Source: Rhodoferax_B sp049316285 (GTDB taxonomy: Bacteria > Pseudomonadota > Gammaproteobacteria > Burkholderiales > Burkholderiaceae_C). Taken from it: a stretch of DNA of 64,000 nt. Where the stretch lies: positions 124,001-188,000 of the forward strand of contig NZ_JBMOXA010000010.1 of the NCBI RefSeq assembly GCF_049316285.1. Direction: 5' to 3'. Position 1 is the first letter of the stretch, and each line of letters begins with the position of its first letter. The notes under the pieces were generated by a model. That model saw only the letters and a program-made list of their open reading frames with translations. It was not told the origin of the DNA and made no database searches. A program made the translations under genes and the position numbers. Below, piece after piece: positions 54,007 through 63,283 of this stretch.

Positions 54007-56064
54007 ATGAACAATCCACTACTCGACTTCTCCGACCTGCCGCTGTTCGACCGGATCCTGCCCGAGCATGTGGCCCCTGCCATAGAAGTGCTGCTGGCCA
54101 AGGCCGACAAGGCGCTTGAAACCGTCACCGCAGCAGACTTCCCGGCCGACTGGAATGCGATGTCCGCCAGCCTGGACGTGGCCACCGAAGAACTGGGACG
54201 CGCCTGGGGCGCCATCAGCCACCTGAACAGCGTGGCCGACAGCCCTGAGCTGCGCGCCGCCTACAACGCCGCCCTGCCCATCGTCACCGAGTTCTGGACC
54301 CGCCTGGGCGCGGACGAGCGCCTGTACGCCAAGTACAAGGCCATGGACCCGGCCAAGCTCAACCCCGAGCAAGCCCAGGCACAGCGCAACGCCGTGCGCA
54401 ACTTCGTGCTCAGCGGTGCCGAACTCACGGGTGCGGCCAAGGAACGCTTCGCGGCGATTCAAGAACGCGCGGCCGAGTTGAGCCAGAAGTTCAGCGAAAA
54501 CGCCCTGGACGCGACCGACGCCTACGCCTACTACGCCGGTGCCGATGAAGTCCAAGGTGTGCCGGATGACGTGCTCGAAGCCGCAGCCGCCGCCGCCAAG
54601 GCCGATGGCAAACAAGGCTACAAGATCACGCTGAAACTGCCCTGCTACCTGCCGGTGATGCAGTTCGCCCACAGCAGCGCCCTGCGTGAAAAGCTCTACC
54701 GCGCCTACGCCACACGCGCCTCCGACCAGGCCCCGGCCGATGCGCTGAAGTTTGACAACAGCGCGCTGATCCGCGAAATCCTGGCACTGCGCCATGAAGA
54801 AGCGCAATTGCTGGGCTACAAGAACTTTGGTGAAGTGTCGGTGGTGCCCAAGATGGCCAAGTCGCCCGACGAAGTGATCCACTTCCTGCGCGACCTGGGC
54901 TCACGCGCCCGCCCCTACGCCCTCAAGGACGCCGCTGATCTGCGCGAGTTCGCGGCACAAAACCTGAACCTGGCCGACCCGCAGCCTTGGGACTGGGCCT
55001 ATATAGGCGAAAAGCTCAAGGAAGCGCGCTACGCCTTCAGCGAGCAGGAAGTGAAGCAATACTTCACCGCGCCCAAGGTATTGGCCGGCCTGTTCAAGAT
55101 CATAGAAACACTGTTTGAAGTGTCTATCCGCCGCGATCACGCGCCGGTGTGGCACCCCTCGGTCGAGTTCTACCGCATCGAGCGCCCTGCAGCCGCAGGC
55201 AGCACCGATGGCAAGCCGCAACTCGTCGGCCAGTTCTACCTCGACCCCTCGGCCCGCACCGGCAAACGCGGTGGCGCCTGGATGGACGATGTGCGCGCCC
55301 GCTGGCTGCGCCCCGACACCCACACGCTACAAACCCCCGTGGCGCAACTGGTCTGCAACTTCGCCGAAGGTGTGGGCGGCCAACCGCCACTGCTGACACA
55401 CGACGATGTGACCACGCTGTTCCACGAGTTTGGCCACGGCCTGCACCACATGCTGACCCAAGTGAACGAGCGCGATGTCTCGGGCATCAGCGGCGTCGAA
55501 TGGGATGCGGTGGAGCTGCCCAGCCAGTTCATGGAGAACTTCTGCTGGGAATGGGACGTGCTCAAACACATGACCGCCCACGTGCAGACCGGCGCCGCCT
55601 TGCCACGCGAGCTGTTCGACAAGATGACCGCCGCGAAGAACTTCCAAAGCGGCCTGCAAACCCTGCGCCAGATCGAGTTCTCGCTGTTCGACATGTTGCT
55701 GCACACCGAACATGCACCCGACCTGGACTTCATGCCGCTGCTGCGCAAGGTGCGCGCAGAAGTGGCGGTGCTGCCCGTGCCCGAGTTCAACCGCAGCGCC
55801 AACACCTTCAGCCACATCTTCGCCGGTGGCTACGCCGCTGGCTACTACAGCTACAAGTGGGCTGAGGTGCTAAGCGCCGATGCCTATGCCGCGTTTGAAG
55901 AAACCGCGGGTGCTGACGGCTTGCCAAACATAGAAACCGGCCGAAAATACCGTCAGGCCATTCTGGAAGCCGGTGGCAGCCGCCCGGCGATGGAGTCGTT
56001 CAAGGCCTTCCGTGGGCGTGAGCCCTCGCTGGACGCCCTGCTGCGCCACCAAGGCATGGCCTGA
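54007..56064 (+). CDS. prlC: Oligopeptidase A (M3 family metallopeptidase)
   Basis: Cytoplasmic zinc peptidase of 685 residues that degrades short peptides, including cleaved signal peptides. The zinc site is HEFGH in TLFHEFGHGLHHML (about residue 473), with the third ligand Glu in EWDAVELPSQFMENF about 25 residues later. The long helical N-terminal part and the C-terminal region with FAGGYAAGYYSYKWAEVLSAD are those of the M3A family (thimet oligopeptidase/PrlC). Length and motifs are complete. It is followed 41 bases later by a secreted glutaredoxin-like gene, possibly in the same transcript. Confidence 0.95.
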   Translation: MNNPLLDFSDLPLFDRILPEHVAPAIEVLLAKADKALETVTAADFPADWNAMSASLDVATEELGRAWGAISHLNSVADSPELRAAYNAALPIVTEFWTRLGADERLYAKYKAMDPAKLNPEQAQAQRNAVRNFVLSGAELTGAAKERFAAIQERAAELSQKFSENALDATDAYAYYAGADEVQGVPDDVLEAAAAAAKADGKQGYKITLKLPCYLPVMQFAHSSALREKLYRAYATRASDQAPADALKFDNSALIREILALRHEEAQLLGYKNFGEVSVVPKMAKSPDEVIHFLRDLGSRARPYALKDAADLREFAAQNLNLADPQPWDWAYIGEKLKEARYAFSEQEVKQYFTAPKVLAGLFKIIETLFEVSIRRDHAPVWHPSVEFYRIERPAAAGSTDGKPQLVGQFYLDPSARTGKRGGAWMDDVRARWLRPDTHTLQTPVAQLVCNFAEGVGGQPPLLTHDDVTTLFHEFGHGLHHMLTQVNERDVSGISGVEWDAVELPSQFMENFCWEWDVLKHMTAHVQTGAALPRELFDKMTAAKNFQSGLQTLRQIEFSLFDMLLHTEHAPDLDFMPLLRKVRAEVAVLPVPEFNRSANTFSHIFAGGYAAGYYSYKWAEVLSADAYAAFEETAGADGLPNIETGRKYRQAILEAGGSRPAMESFKAFRGREPSLDALLRHQGMA

Positions 56065-56105
56065 TTTATTAAACGCCGGTTTTTGCTCAATCTCTGGAGT
56101 TGCTG

Positions 56106-56771
56106 ATGCCTTTGCCCCCGAAGCTATTGCCCCTGCTGGCCACCACGATGTTGTTGCTGGCAGGCCATAGCGCCATGGCCCAGGCGGTCTACCGCATCGT
56201 CGGGCCGGACGGCAAGGTGACGTTTTCTGATCGTCCCCCGCCGCCCAGTTCGCCGGCCAAAGCCAGTGTGGATACCCGCGCCGAAGCCGCCGCCAACAGC
56301 GCCGGCACTGGCAATGTGCTGCCCTACGCGCTGCAGCAGGTGGCGCGGCAGTACCCGGTCACGCTGTACACCAGCAAAGACTGCGCGCCCTGCAACAGCG
56401 CACGCAATCTGCTCAACAGCCGGGGCGTGCCGTACAGCGAGCGCACCGTCAGCAGCAATGAAGACAACGACGCGCTGCAACGCATCAGCAACGACAACGC
56501 CCTGCCGTTTGGCACCATTGGCGGCCAGCAGCTCAAGGGCTTTTCGGATCTGGAATGGACGCAATACCTCGACGCGGCCGGCTACCCCAAGACCTCGCAG
56601 TTGCCGACCAACTACCGCCGTCCTGCGGCCACACCCTTGGTCGCTGTGAAGGCGCCTGAGCAGGCCGCCCCGGCTGCCGCGCCGCAAGCCAATGCGCCGC
56701 AAGCGCCACCACAAGACCCGCAGCCGCGCAACGCCCCGTCGCCAAGCAATCCGACCGGCATTCAGTTCTAG
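56106..56771 (+). CDS. Secreted DUF4124-glutaredoxin domain protein
   Basis: Exported protein of 221 residues. The signal peptide ends in HSAMAQA (about residue 27). A DUF4124 segment follows (VYRIVGPDGKVTFSDRPPP), then a glutaredoxin-like domain (about 80-165) with the redox motif CAPC (about 95-98) and a cis-Pro loop LPFGTIGGQ. The last 50 residues are rich in Pro, Ala and Gln and probably disordered. A periplasmic thiol-disulfide role is likely. ATG 56106 with GGAG upstream was preferred to a TTG at 56100. A strong terminator follows. Confidence 0.9.
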   Translation: MPLPPKLLPLLATTMLLLAGHSAMAQAVYRIVGPDGKVTFSDRPPPPSSPAKASVDTRAEAAANSAGTGNVLPYALQQVARQYPVTLYTSKDCAPCNSARNLLNSRGVPYSERTVSSNEDNDALQRISNDNALPFGTIGGQQLKGFSDLEWTQYLDAAGYPKTSQLPTNYRRPAATPLVAVKAPEQAAPAAAPQANAPQAPPQDPQPRNAPSPSNPTGIQF

Positions 56772-56785
56772 CAAACGCTTCGCCC

Positions 56786-56822
56786 CAAACAAAACGCCCG
56801 ACTTGATCGGGCGTTTTGTTTG
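56786..56822. terminator. Bidirectional rho-independent terminator before rpiA end
   Basis: A 16-bp perfect stem, CAAACAAAACGCCCGA / TCGGGCGTTTTGTTTG, with loop cttga. A-rich and T-rich outer parts on both sides let it serve the glutaredoxin gene and the convergent rpiA. Confidence 0.92.
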
Positions 56823-56843
56823 GATGCTTAGATGCGTTGCAGC

Positions 56844-57536
56844 TTAGAACGTCAGCGTCTTCACACCTTCGGCCGTGCCCAACAGGCACACATGCGCCTT
56901 CTGGTGCGCAAACACACCCACGGTGACAACGCCAGGCCATTGGCTCACGTCGGTTTCAAAGGTCAGTGGGTCGGTGATAGCCAGGCCGGTCACGTCGACG
57001 ATGTGCTGGCCGTTGTCGGTCACCAGTGGTTGGCCGTTTTTCTGGCGCACTGCGGCCTGGCCGCCCATGGCCGCAAAACGGCGCATGACGTGGGCCGTGG
57101 CCATGGGAATCACTTCCACCGGCAGCGGAAACTGGCCCAGCGTCTGCACCAGCTTGGAGGCATCGGCAATACAGACAAACTTGCGCGACTGTGCGGCGAC
57201 AATCTTTTCGCGTGTGAGAGCAGCGCCACCACCCTTGACCATGTGGCCCTGGTGGTCGATTTCGTCGGCGCCGTCGATGTAGACCGACAGCTCTTCCACC
57301 TCGCTGGCCTCAAACACCTTGATGCCCAGGGCCTGCAGGCGCTCGGTAGAGGCGACCGAACTGGACACCGCACCCTTGATCTGGTCCTTGATGGTGGCCA
57401 GCGCATCGATGAACTTGTTGACGGTGGAGCCGGTCCCCACACCGACGATTTCGCCGGGCACAACGTACTGCAGCGCAGCCTCGCCAACGAGTGTTTTCAG
57501 GGCATCTTGAGACAAAACGGGAGCGGGTGAGTTCAT
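56844..57536 (-). CDS. rpiA: Ribose-5-phosphate isomerase A
   Basis: Enzyme of 230 residues of the non-oxidative pentose phosphate pathway, interconverting ribose 5-phosphate and ribulose 5-phosphate. Conserved stretches are VGVGTGSTVNKFIDAL near residue 31, DGADEIDHQGHMVKGGGAALTREK near residues 88-111 with the catalytic Asp and Lys, and FPLPVEVIPMA near residue 136. Length fits the RpiA family. It starts at ATG 57536, 44 bases from the divergent pyrD start. Confidence 0.97.
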   Translation of the reverse strand: MNSPAPVLSQDALKTLVGEAALQYVVPGEIVGVGTGSTVNKFIDALATIKDQIKGAVSSSVASTERLQALGIKVFEASEVEELSVYIDGADEIDHQGHMVKGGGAALTREKIVAAQSRKFVCIADASKLVQTLGQFPLPVEVIPMATAHVMRRFAAMGGQAAVRQKNGQPLVTDNGQHIVDVTGLAITDPLTFETDVSQWPGVVTVGVFAHQKAHVCLLGTAEGVKTLTF

Positions 57537-57580
57537 CTGGGAGAATCCGGGTTGCTATAAGTTACAGCCTGAATTATCCA

Positions 57581-58636
57581 ATGTCTCTGATTCCTTACGG
57601 GCTCGCCCGTCCTTTCCTGTTCGGCATGGACGCCGAAGCCGCGCATGAGCTGACGCTCAACAGCCTCGCCATGGCCCAGGGCACACCGCTGCAATGGGCC
57701 TATTGCCAGACACGTGTGGACGATCCCATCACCCTGGCCGGCCTGCAGTTCCCCAACCGCGTGGGATTGGCGGCGGGCCTGGACAAAAACGCACGCTGCA
57801 TAGACGCGTTTGCCACCATGGGTTTTGGTTTTGCCGAGGTCGGCACGGTCACGCCCAAGGGCCAAGCCGGCAACCCCAAGCCACGCATCTTCCGCCTGCC
57901 CGCGCGCCAGGCGCTGATCAACCGCCTGGGCTTCAACAACGAAGGGCTGGACGCCTTTATCGCCAATGTGCGCCGCGCCAGGTTTCGCCAGCAGCACCCG
58001 GGCAAACCCATGCTGCTGGGCCTGAACATAGGCAAAAACGCCAGCACCCCCATCGAGCAGGCAACCGACGACTACCTCATAGGCCTGGCCGGCGTCTACC
58101 CCCATGCCGACTACGTCACGGTCAACATTTCCAGCCCGAACACCAAGAACCTACGCGCCCTGCAAAGCGACGAGGCGCTGGACCAGTTGCTGTCGGCCGT
58201 GGCAGAACGGCGTGAAACCCTGGCCACCGAGCACGGCAAACGCGTGCCGATTTTCGTCAAGATCGCCCCCGACCTGACCGAGGAGCAGGTGCAGGTGATT
58301 GCCGCCACATTGCAGCGCCACGGCATGGACGGCGTGGTCGCCACCAATACCACCTTGAGCCGCGAGGCCGTGGCCGGTCTGCCACATGCCGAAGAGGCCG
58401 GCGGACTGAGCGGTGCCCCCGTGCTCGAGGCCAGCAACCGGGTCATACGCCAGTTGCGCTCGGCCTTGGGCAAAAACTATCCCATCATCGGGGTCGGCGG
58501 CGTGTTGTCGGCGCAGGACGCACAGAGCAAGATCGATGCGGGCGCGGACGTGGTGCAGATCTACACCGGCTTGATTTACCGCGGCCCCGCCCTGGTGCGC
58601 CAAGCGGCCGAAACCTTGCGGCAACACCGCAAGTAA
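57581..58636 (+). CDS. pyrD: Dihydroorotate dehydrogenase (quinone), class 2
   Basis: Membrane-associated flavoenzyme of 351 residues that oxidises dihydroorotate to orotate with quinone as acceptor, the fourth step of pyrimidine synthesis. The N-terminal helices (about 1-45) are the class 2 membrane-binding extension. The FMN barrel has GLAAGLDKNARCIDAF near residue 63, the catalytic Ser region VNISSPNTKNLR near residue 182, and IIGVGGVLSAQDA near residue 305. ATG 57581 gives the standard start MSLIPYGLARPFLF. No other pyr gene is near. Confidence 0.97.
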   Translation: MSLIPYGLARPFLFGMDAEAAHELTLNSLAMAQGTPLQWAYCQTRVDDPITLAGLQFPNRVGLAAGLDKNARCIDAFATMGFGFAEVGTVTPKGQAGNPKPRIFRLPARQALINRLGFNNEGLDAFIANVRRARFRQQHPGKPMLLGLNIGKNASTPIEQATDDYLIGLAGVYPHADYVTVNISSPNTKNLRALQSDEALDQLLSAVAERRETLATEHGKRVPIFVKIAPDLTEEQVQVIAATLQRHGMDGVVATNTTLSREAVAGLPHAEEAGGLSGAPVLEASNRVIRQLRSALGKNYPIIGVGGVLSAQDAQSKIDAGADVVQIYTGLIYRGPALVRQAAETLRQHRK

Positions 58637-58717
58637 CGACCGCTTTAAAGCCCGCTAGCGCCTTTGGCGGCGCGGGCACGAAGCGGACCCCGGGCGCCGG
58701 CGGCGTTCATGCGGTGT

Positions 58718-58963
58718 TCAGGCCTTGACACGTTCCAGTAAGGCCCGGCCGCTGTCGGTGGTGCTATAGACCACCGCCACGTCTATCACCGGGCCGCCCT
58801 CCTCACCTGGGAATGAGGGCAGTATCTTGGCGTCCAGATAACCACCATCCACCAGCTTGGCCACATAGTCGATCATCACCGGACAAGACTCGGTGACCGG
58901 CGCACCGGCACTCTCGATGCTGCCATCAAGTTGTTTGAGGTAACTCAGCAAAACGGCTTCCAT
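58718..58963 (-). CDS. Hypothetical protein, 81 residues
   Basis: Small acidic soluble protein that I do not recognise. It has no signal peptide or membrane helix; the N-terminal third looks helical and the rest has alternating beta-like segments (VIDVAVVYSTTDSGRALLERV). A good Shine-Dalgarno (GGGAG) stands in front of ATG 58963, and codon use is gene-like, so it is probably real. It lies 67 bases after the DUF3182 gene on the same strand and may share its transcript. Confidence 0.6.
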   Translation of the reverse strand: MEAVLLSYLKQLDGSIESAGAPVTESCPVMIDYVAKLVDGGYLDAKILPSFPGEEGGPVIDVAVVYSTTDSGRALLERVKA

Positions 58964-59030
58964 CAGATGCTCCCAGAAGTGAAATCGGCGATACGGTTGA
59001 AGATTGAGGCAGAGTTAAGCCCGACCACGT

Positions 59031-60218
59031 TCAGCGCAGTGTGCTGGCGGGCAGGCTGCTGCTGTAGCCATCGAGGTCCAGCACTGCGTATTTGGTGAGC
59101 GGGCCCAGATCGGGGTCCTCGCCCTGAAAATACACCACGGCATATTCGGGCAGCGCCTGGTACGGCCCAAACTTCTCAAAGCAACTCGCTCGCAAGGTCT
59201 TGAGACCCTTGTCCGCATGGAATGCCTCCAATGCAGCCATCTCCGCGGCAGACGCAGCCCCCATGTGCCACGACGGCTGCAGCACACCGGAGCAGCGCTG
59301 TCCAACGGCATTGAAGCCATGCACCACGTCGTAGTGCGCACGCGAGGCACAAAACCCGGGAAAGCAGGCTCTGACAGCCATGTCGTAGACCAAGGCATGT
59401 TCCACTGCGGTACGAACGGCCCCCGACGGCAGTGTGGCCAGCAGCACGTCAAAGCCGCCACGCACCACCATCAGATCGGCGCCGCCGTAGACCAGGGCGC
59501 CGTGCTGGTCTGGCGTCAACAGCTGACGGCCAAAATAGCTGGCCACGATGCCAGCCACAGACACCTGCCCCACACTCAAGGTCTCCACGTCGGACAACTC
59601 GTGCTCCAGCACCACCCCGTGGCTGCGCAGCTCCTGGTTGTCCATGACCGCCAGCAGCGCATTAAACGCCGTGCGGTCGTGCACCACGGTTTGCCCGCGC
59701 CCACCGGCGGCTGAAACCGGCTTGATGCGCATCGCCCCCAGCGGCAGCAGCCGTTCCGCCGCCAGTGCCGCATCTTCACGAGAAAAGGCGGTGTATCCGG
59801 GCAGCACCGCTTTGGCCACCATGGGGTAGAAGTCGGGGCTCCAGCCTCTAGGCGCTACCGCCTCGGGTGAATAAAGCGGGTGGCTGATGGCCTTGCTGGC
59901 GACAAAAGCCTCGGGCACCAGGCCACCAAAAAAATCATCCGCGCCGCGAATGCCCAAGGACTGTGCGTGGTCCAGGCCCACCAGGGTTTCGCAGGGCACC
60001 AAGTAGGTTCGCTCTGGCCAGCTGGGCTGCGGCAATTCATCCGCCAAGCGGTAGCCCTTGAGCCGCGCGATGCGCCGCGCAATTTCCCTGCGGGTGACAG
60101 CTTCGTGGCCCTTTTGCTGGCCTGGCAGTCCCTGGGTGTAGGGCATGACCACGCCCAGATCTTCGTTCGAACGCAAGGGCGATCGGATGGCGGAACGCTG
60201 CAAGGTCTCGACAAACAT
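59031..60218 (-). CDS. DUF3182 family protein
   Basis: Protein of 395 residues of the DUF3182 family, found mainly in betaproteobacteria and without known function. It has no signal peptide. The middle part contains MVAKAVLPGYTAFSREDAALAAERLL and KPVSAAGGRGQTVV (about 165-178), followed by acidic metal-site-like segments; the Lys and Gly-rich loop resemble an ATP-grasp fold, so a ligase-like activity is possible (inference). ATG 60218 is preceded by AAGGGG. Its expression unit seems to include the 81-residue gene downstream. Confidence 0.8.
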   Translation of the reverse strand: MFVETLQRSAIRSPLRSNEDLGVVMPYTQGLPGQQKGHEAVTRREIARRIARLKGYRLADELPQPSWPERTYLVPCETLVGLDHAQSLGIRGADDFFGGLVPEAFVASKAISHPLYSPEAVAPRGWSPDFYPMVAKAVLPGYTAFSREDAALAAERLLPLGAMRIKPVSAAGGRGQTVVHDRTAFNALLAVMDNQELRSHGVVLEHELSDVETLSVGQVSVAGIVASYFGRQLLTPDQHGALVYGGADLMVVRGGFDVLLATLPSGAVRTAVEHALVYDMAVRACFPGFCASRAHYDVVHGFNAVGQRCSGVLQPSWHMGAASAAEMAALEAFHADKGLKTLRASCFEKFGPYQALPEYAVVYFQGEDPDLGPLTKYAVLDLDGYSSSLPASTLR

Positions 60219-60524
60219 GGAACACCCCTTCAAAACCAAGGCAAAAAATACACGCAGTTTTTGTGCCCGGCCCGCCAAGATAAGCGGGATGCATGCACGC
60301 AAAAGTTCAGCAGAAAACGTCTGGCCGCCGGGACTTCATCAACTGAAGCTAAAGCCTGGCGTGGAGCAGGTTTTCATCTGAGCGCCATTGTTGAGGGCCG
60401 TGAGGGCCTGCGGTGTAAGCCTTGTCCGATAGGGCTGTCGGTCAAGAGAGGGTGTGTTGCCGCAACTGCGCGGCACAACCCGGGATTGACTCGAACACCG
60501 CCTGAGGGGCTGCGCCAGGCTACG
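60219..60524. other. Intergenic region without recognised gene
   Basis: About 306 bases between the DUF3182 gene and the small secreted protein gene, both on the minus strand. It must hold the promoter of the DUF3182 gene. No gene, terminator with a T-run, or repeat was recognised. Confidence 0.5.
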
Positions 60525-60986
60525 TTATTTGCTCTTTTTGACCGTGTTGATGCTGCACGCGGCCTTGACGATGCGATCTTTTGGGTTTGCCGCCATGTCG
60601 CGAAAGGCCAGCATACGCACATCTTTTTCGTCGTAGACCACGCTGCGCATGCTGCCGGTCCACAGCGGCCCGGCATACAACATCTGCGAGCGGTGCCGCG
60701 CCACACCGGTTTCGCAGTCGATCATCACGGAGGACACATAGGAGCGAAATGCCTGGCCGTCCCGGGCCATGCGATCCTGTGACCGGTTGGCCCGGATGCT
60801 GACCAGGCGCGAAGTGTCAAAGACCACGGCGCTGGTCACATCGACCTGCACGGTCTCGCTCAGCGGGTCCAGCGGATCGCCCAGGATGGTGAGCCAGATG
60901 GGCTCGACCACCGGAGCCGCCGCATTGCCGCACAGCGACAGCAGCCAGAGGCCGGCAGCGGCAAGAAGGTGTTTCCCGGTGGTCAT
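60525..60986 (-). CDS. Secreted protein resembling surface-adhesin protein E family
   Basis: Exported protein of 153 residues. The signal peptide ends in GNAAA (about residue 24). The rest follows a pattern seen in small secreted proteins named after Haemophilus protein E: beta strands with VFDTSRLVSIRANR, a Cys-containing strand SSVMIDCETGVAR (about residue 91), and a late second Cys in KAACSIN that could form a disulfide. The assignment rests on this pattern only. It is transcribed on its own, 63 bases from the diguanylate cyclase gene. Confidence 0.6.
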   Translation of the reverse strand: MTTGKHLLAAAGLWLLSLCGNAAAPVVEPIWLTILGDPLDPLSETVQVDVTSAVVFDTSRLVSIRANRSQDRMARDGQAFRSYVSSVMIDCETGVARHRSQMLYAGPLWTGSMRSVVYDEKDVRMLAFRDMAANPKDRIVKAACSINTVKKSK

Positions 60987-61049
60987 AGGTTGGAGTTTAG
61001 GCCAAGCACCAGCAGCAAAACCGTTTGATCACATTGCTTTTTGCGGCCG

Positions 61050-62159
61050 TCAAACCACCACCACGCGGTTTCGTCCGCCGGTCTTGGCGCTGTAAAGCGC
61101 TTTGTCCGAGCGGGCGATGGCGTCGTTCAAGGCCTCATAGGGCAATACCTCGGTGACGCCCAAGGACACGGTGAACGAAATGCCTTGCTCGGTGATGACG
61201 GCATCCGGCGCACGCAGGTCCAGGGTCAGGCGTTGGTCTTGTGCCACGATGCGAAAACGTTCAGCCAACTTTTGGGCGCCGGCGTGGTCGTTGTCGGGCA
61301 GCATCAGCAAAAACTCCTCACCGCCCCAGCGCGCAACAATGTCTTCTTCGCGGCAGGTGCGGCGCAGCAGTTCGCCCACGCGCACCAGCACTTTGTCCCC
61401 GGCGTCGTGGCCATGGATGTCGTTGATCTGCTTGAAGTGGTCGATATCGATCAACACCAGCGCCAACGGGCGTTTGTGGCGGTGGGCACGCGCCATCGCA
61501 TGTTCGGCCAAGGCCAGGAAATGGCGCCGGTTCGACAGGCCGGTGAGTGAATCACGCGTGGCCAGTTCATGCAGGCGCTGCTCGGCATGGACCACCGCAT
61601 TGCGGTACACGTGGGCGACGTAGGAGAACATGGCAAACACAATGCTCACATTGAACGCGTTCACCACATGAACACCCCAGCGGTTCAATGGCGTCCACGG
61701 GCCATAGGCTTCGGCCGCCATGTCCAGCCCAAGATAAAACGCCAGCAGCAGCAACACCAGACAGACCGCCTGCCGACGCGGCGCGTTGCTCACCACAATC
61801 GCCGGAATGAACATCATCAGGTAGTAATGAAAGCCCGCGCCCCAGCCTATCAGCATGGTGCCTATGGCGGCGTGGCCCAGCACCTCGGCCCAGATCAACA
61901 CCAGCGCCAGAACATTGCGCCGCCGCTGCAGCAGCGCATAGGCCACGGCGTAGATGGCAACACTGGCCACATTCATCCAGGCCAGAAATGGCGAGTCCAG
62001 CAGGTGGAACAAGATGAACAGCAGGACGTCGACACACGCCGCCATCACGACCACACGCTGCACCATTACCCAAAAGGCCCGCCCCACGCGCCGCCCGTCT
62101 CCGGGCAAACGTCCGGCCTGCGGCGCGGCTTGCACCGGCGAACTCAAGCCCTGGTTCAT
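61050..62159 (-). CDS. Membrane diguanylate cyclase (GGDEF)
   Basis: Cyclic-di-GMP synthase of 369 residues. The N-terminal half (about 25-190) has five or six membrane helices and acts as sensor. The GGDEF domain (about 205-365) has an intact active site, RWGGEEF, and an RxxD inhibitory site five residues upstream (REED), so product feedback is expected. There is no EAL domain. Its ATG overlaps the stop of the upstream oxidoreductase gene by four bases, so it is translated in an operon with that gene and the N-formylglutamate amidohydrolase gene. Confidence 0.94.
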   Translation of the reverse strand: MNQGLSSPVQAAPQAGRLPGDGRRVGRAFWVMVQRVVVMAACVDVLLFILFHLLDSPFLAWMNVASVAIYAVAYALLQRRRNVLALVLIWAEVLGHAAIGTMLIGWGAGFHYYLMMFIPAIVVSNAPRRQAVCLVLLLLAFYLGLDMAAEAYGPWTPLNRWGVHVVNAFNVSIVFAMFSYVAHVYRNAVVHAEQRLHELATRDSLTGLSNRRHFLALAEHAMARAHRHKRPLALVLIDIDHFKQINDIHGHDAGDKVLVRVGELLRRTCREEDIVARWGGEEFLLMLPDNDHAGAQKLAERFRIVAQDQRLTLDLRAPDAVITEQGISFTVSLGVTEVLPYEALNDAIARSDKALYSAKTGGRNRVVVV

Positions 62160-63283
62160 CGCGCGCCTGGCTGGGCTTGCACGGGCGCCTGCAGGCAGGC
62201 CAGGACCTGCTGGGCAATCGCCAGTGAGCTTGTCAGCCCAGGCGATTCGATACCAAAAAGATTGACCAAACCGGGCACGCCATGCACGGCCGGGCCCTGG
62301 ATCACGAAGTCTTTGGCGGCCTCATGCGGGGCCTGGATCTTCGGCCGTATGCCGGCGTAGCCGGGTTGCAGCGCGCCATCGGGCAGGCCTGGCCAATACT
62401 TGCGCACTTCGGCGTAAAAGCCGTCGCCGCGGCGCGGGTCGACCTGCAGGTCGGCGGGGTCGTCGACCCACTGCACATCCGGGCCAAACTTGGCCTGGCC
62501 ACCCATGTCCAACGTGAGGTGCACACCCAAACCAGCGGCTTCGGGTGCGGGATACACCAGGCGCGAAAACGGCGCGCGGCCACTCAGGGTGAAGTAATTG
62601 CCCTTGGCGTAGTAGGCGCTGGGCACATGTTCGGCGGCCAGGCCGGCAAAGCGGCTGGCCAAAGCCGGGGCCGACAAACCGGCGGCGTTGACCACCCAAT
62701 CGGCTTCAAGCTCGGTGCCGTCTTCCGCTACCAAGACAATAGCACCTTGCGCACACTGCGCTTGCTTCAGAGGCGAATTCAGTGCCAACATGCCGCCGGC
62801 GTTCTCAAGGTCACCTAGCAGGCTCAGCATCAGCGCATGGCTGTCGACAATACCCGTGCTGGGCGAATAAACCGCGCCCACACAAGCCAGATGGGGCTCC
62901 ATGGCGCGTGCTTCTTCGGCGCTCAGCAACACCAGGTCGTCGACACCGTTGGCGGCCGCTTTGGCGATGATGCCCTGCAATTGCGGCAACTGCGCCTCGG
63001 ACGTGGCCACAATCAGTTTGCCGCAACGTCTATGCGCAATGCCGCGCTCGACACAGTAGTCGTAGAGCAGCTGTTTGCCCTGCACACACAGCTTGGCCTT
63101 GAGCGAGCCTTGGGCGTAATAAATGCCGGCGTGGATCACTTCGCTGTTACGTGAACTGGTGCCTGTGCCTATGGCATCCGCCGCTTCCAGCACCATCACT
63201 TCACGCCCAGACAAAGCCAGGGCGCGCGCCACCGCCAAGCCGACAACACCGGCGCCTATCACCACACATTCGACGCGGTCCAT
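62156..63283 (-). CDS. FAD-dependent L-2-hydroxyglutarate oxidase-like protein
   Basis: Flavin oxidoreductase of about 375 residues of the DAO/L2HGDH family, which includes LhgO, oxidising L-2-hydroxyglutarate to 2-oxoglutarate. The FAD loop is CVVIGAGVVGLAVARAL at the N-terminus, then the family stretch GTGTSSRNSEVIHAGIYY near residue 40. The C-terminal part contains a substrate-arm sequence (GYAGIRPKIQ) and the final FAD segment NLFGIESPGLTSSLA. The start ATG 63283 shares one base with the upstream stop (TGATG). Substrate specificity beyond 2-hydroxy acids is not certain. The neighbours suggest amino-acid (Glu/His) catabolism. Confidence 0.88.
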   Translation of the reverse strand: MDRVECVVIGAGVVGLAVARALALSGREVMVLEAADAIGTGTSSRNSEVIHAGIYYAQGSLKAKLCVQGKQLLYDYCVERGIAHRRCGKLIVATSEAQLPQLQGIIAKAAANGVDDLVLLSAEEARAMEPHLACVGAVYSPSTGIVDSHALMLSLLGDLENAGGMLALNSPLKQAQCAQGAIVLVAEDGTELEADWVVNAAGLSAPALASRFAGLAAEHVPSAYYAKGNYFTLSGRAPFSRLVYPAPEAAGLGVHLTLDMGGQAKFGPDVQWVDDPADLQVDPRRGDGFYAEVRKYWPGLPDGALQPGYAGIRPKIQAPHEAAKDFVIQGPAVHGVPGLVNLFGIESPGLTSSLAIAQQVLACLQAPVQAQPGAR

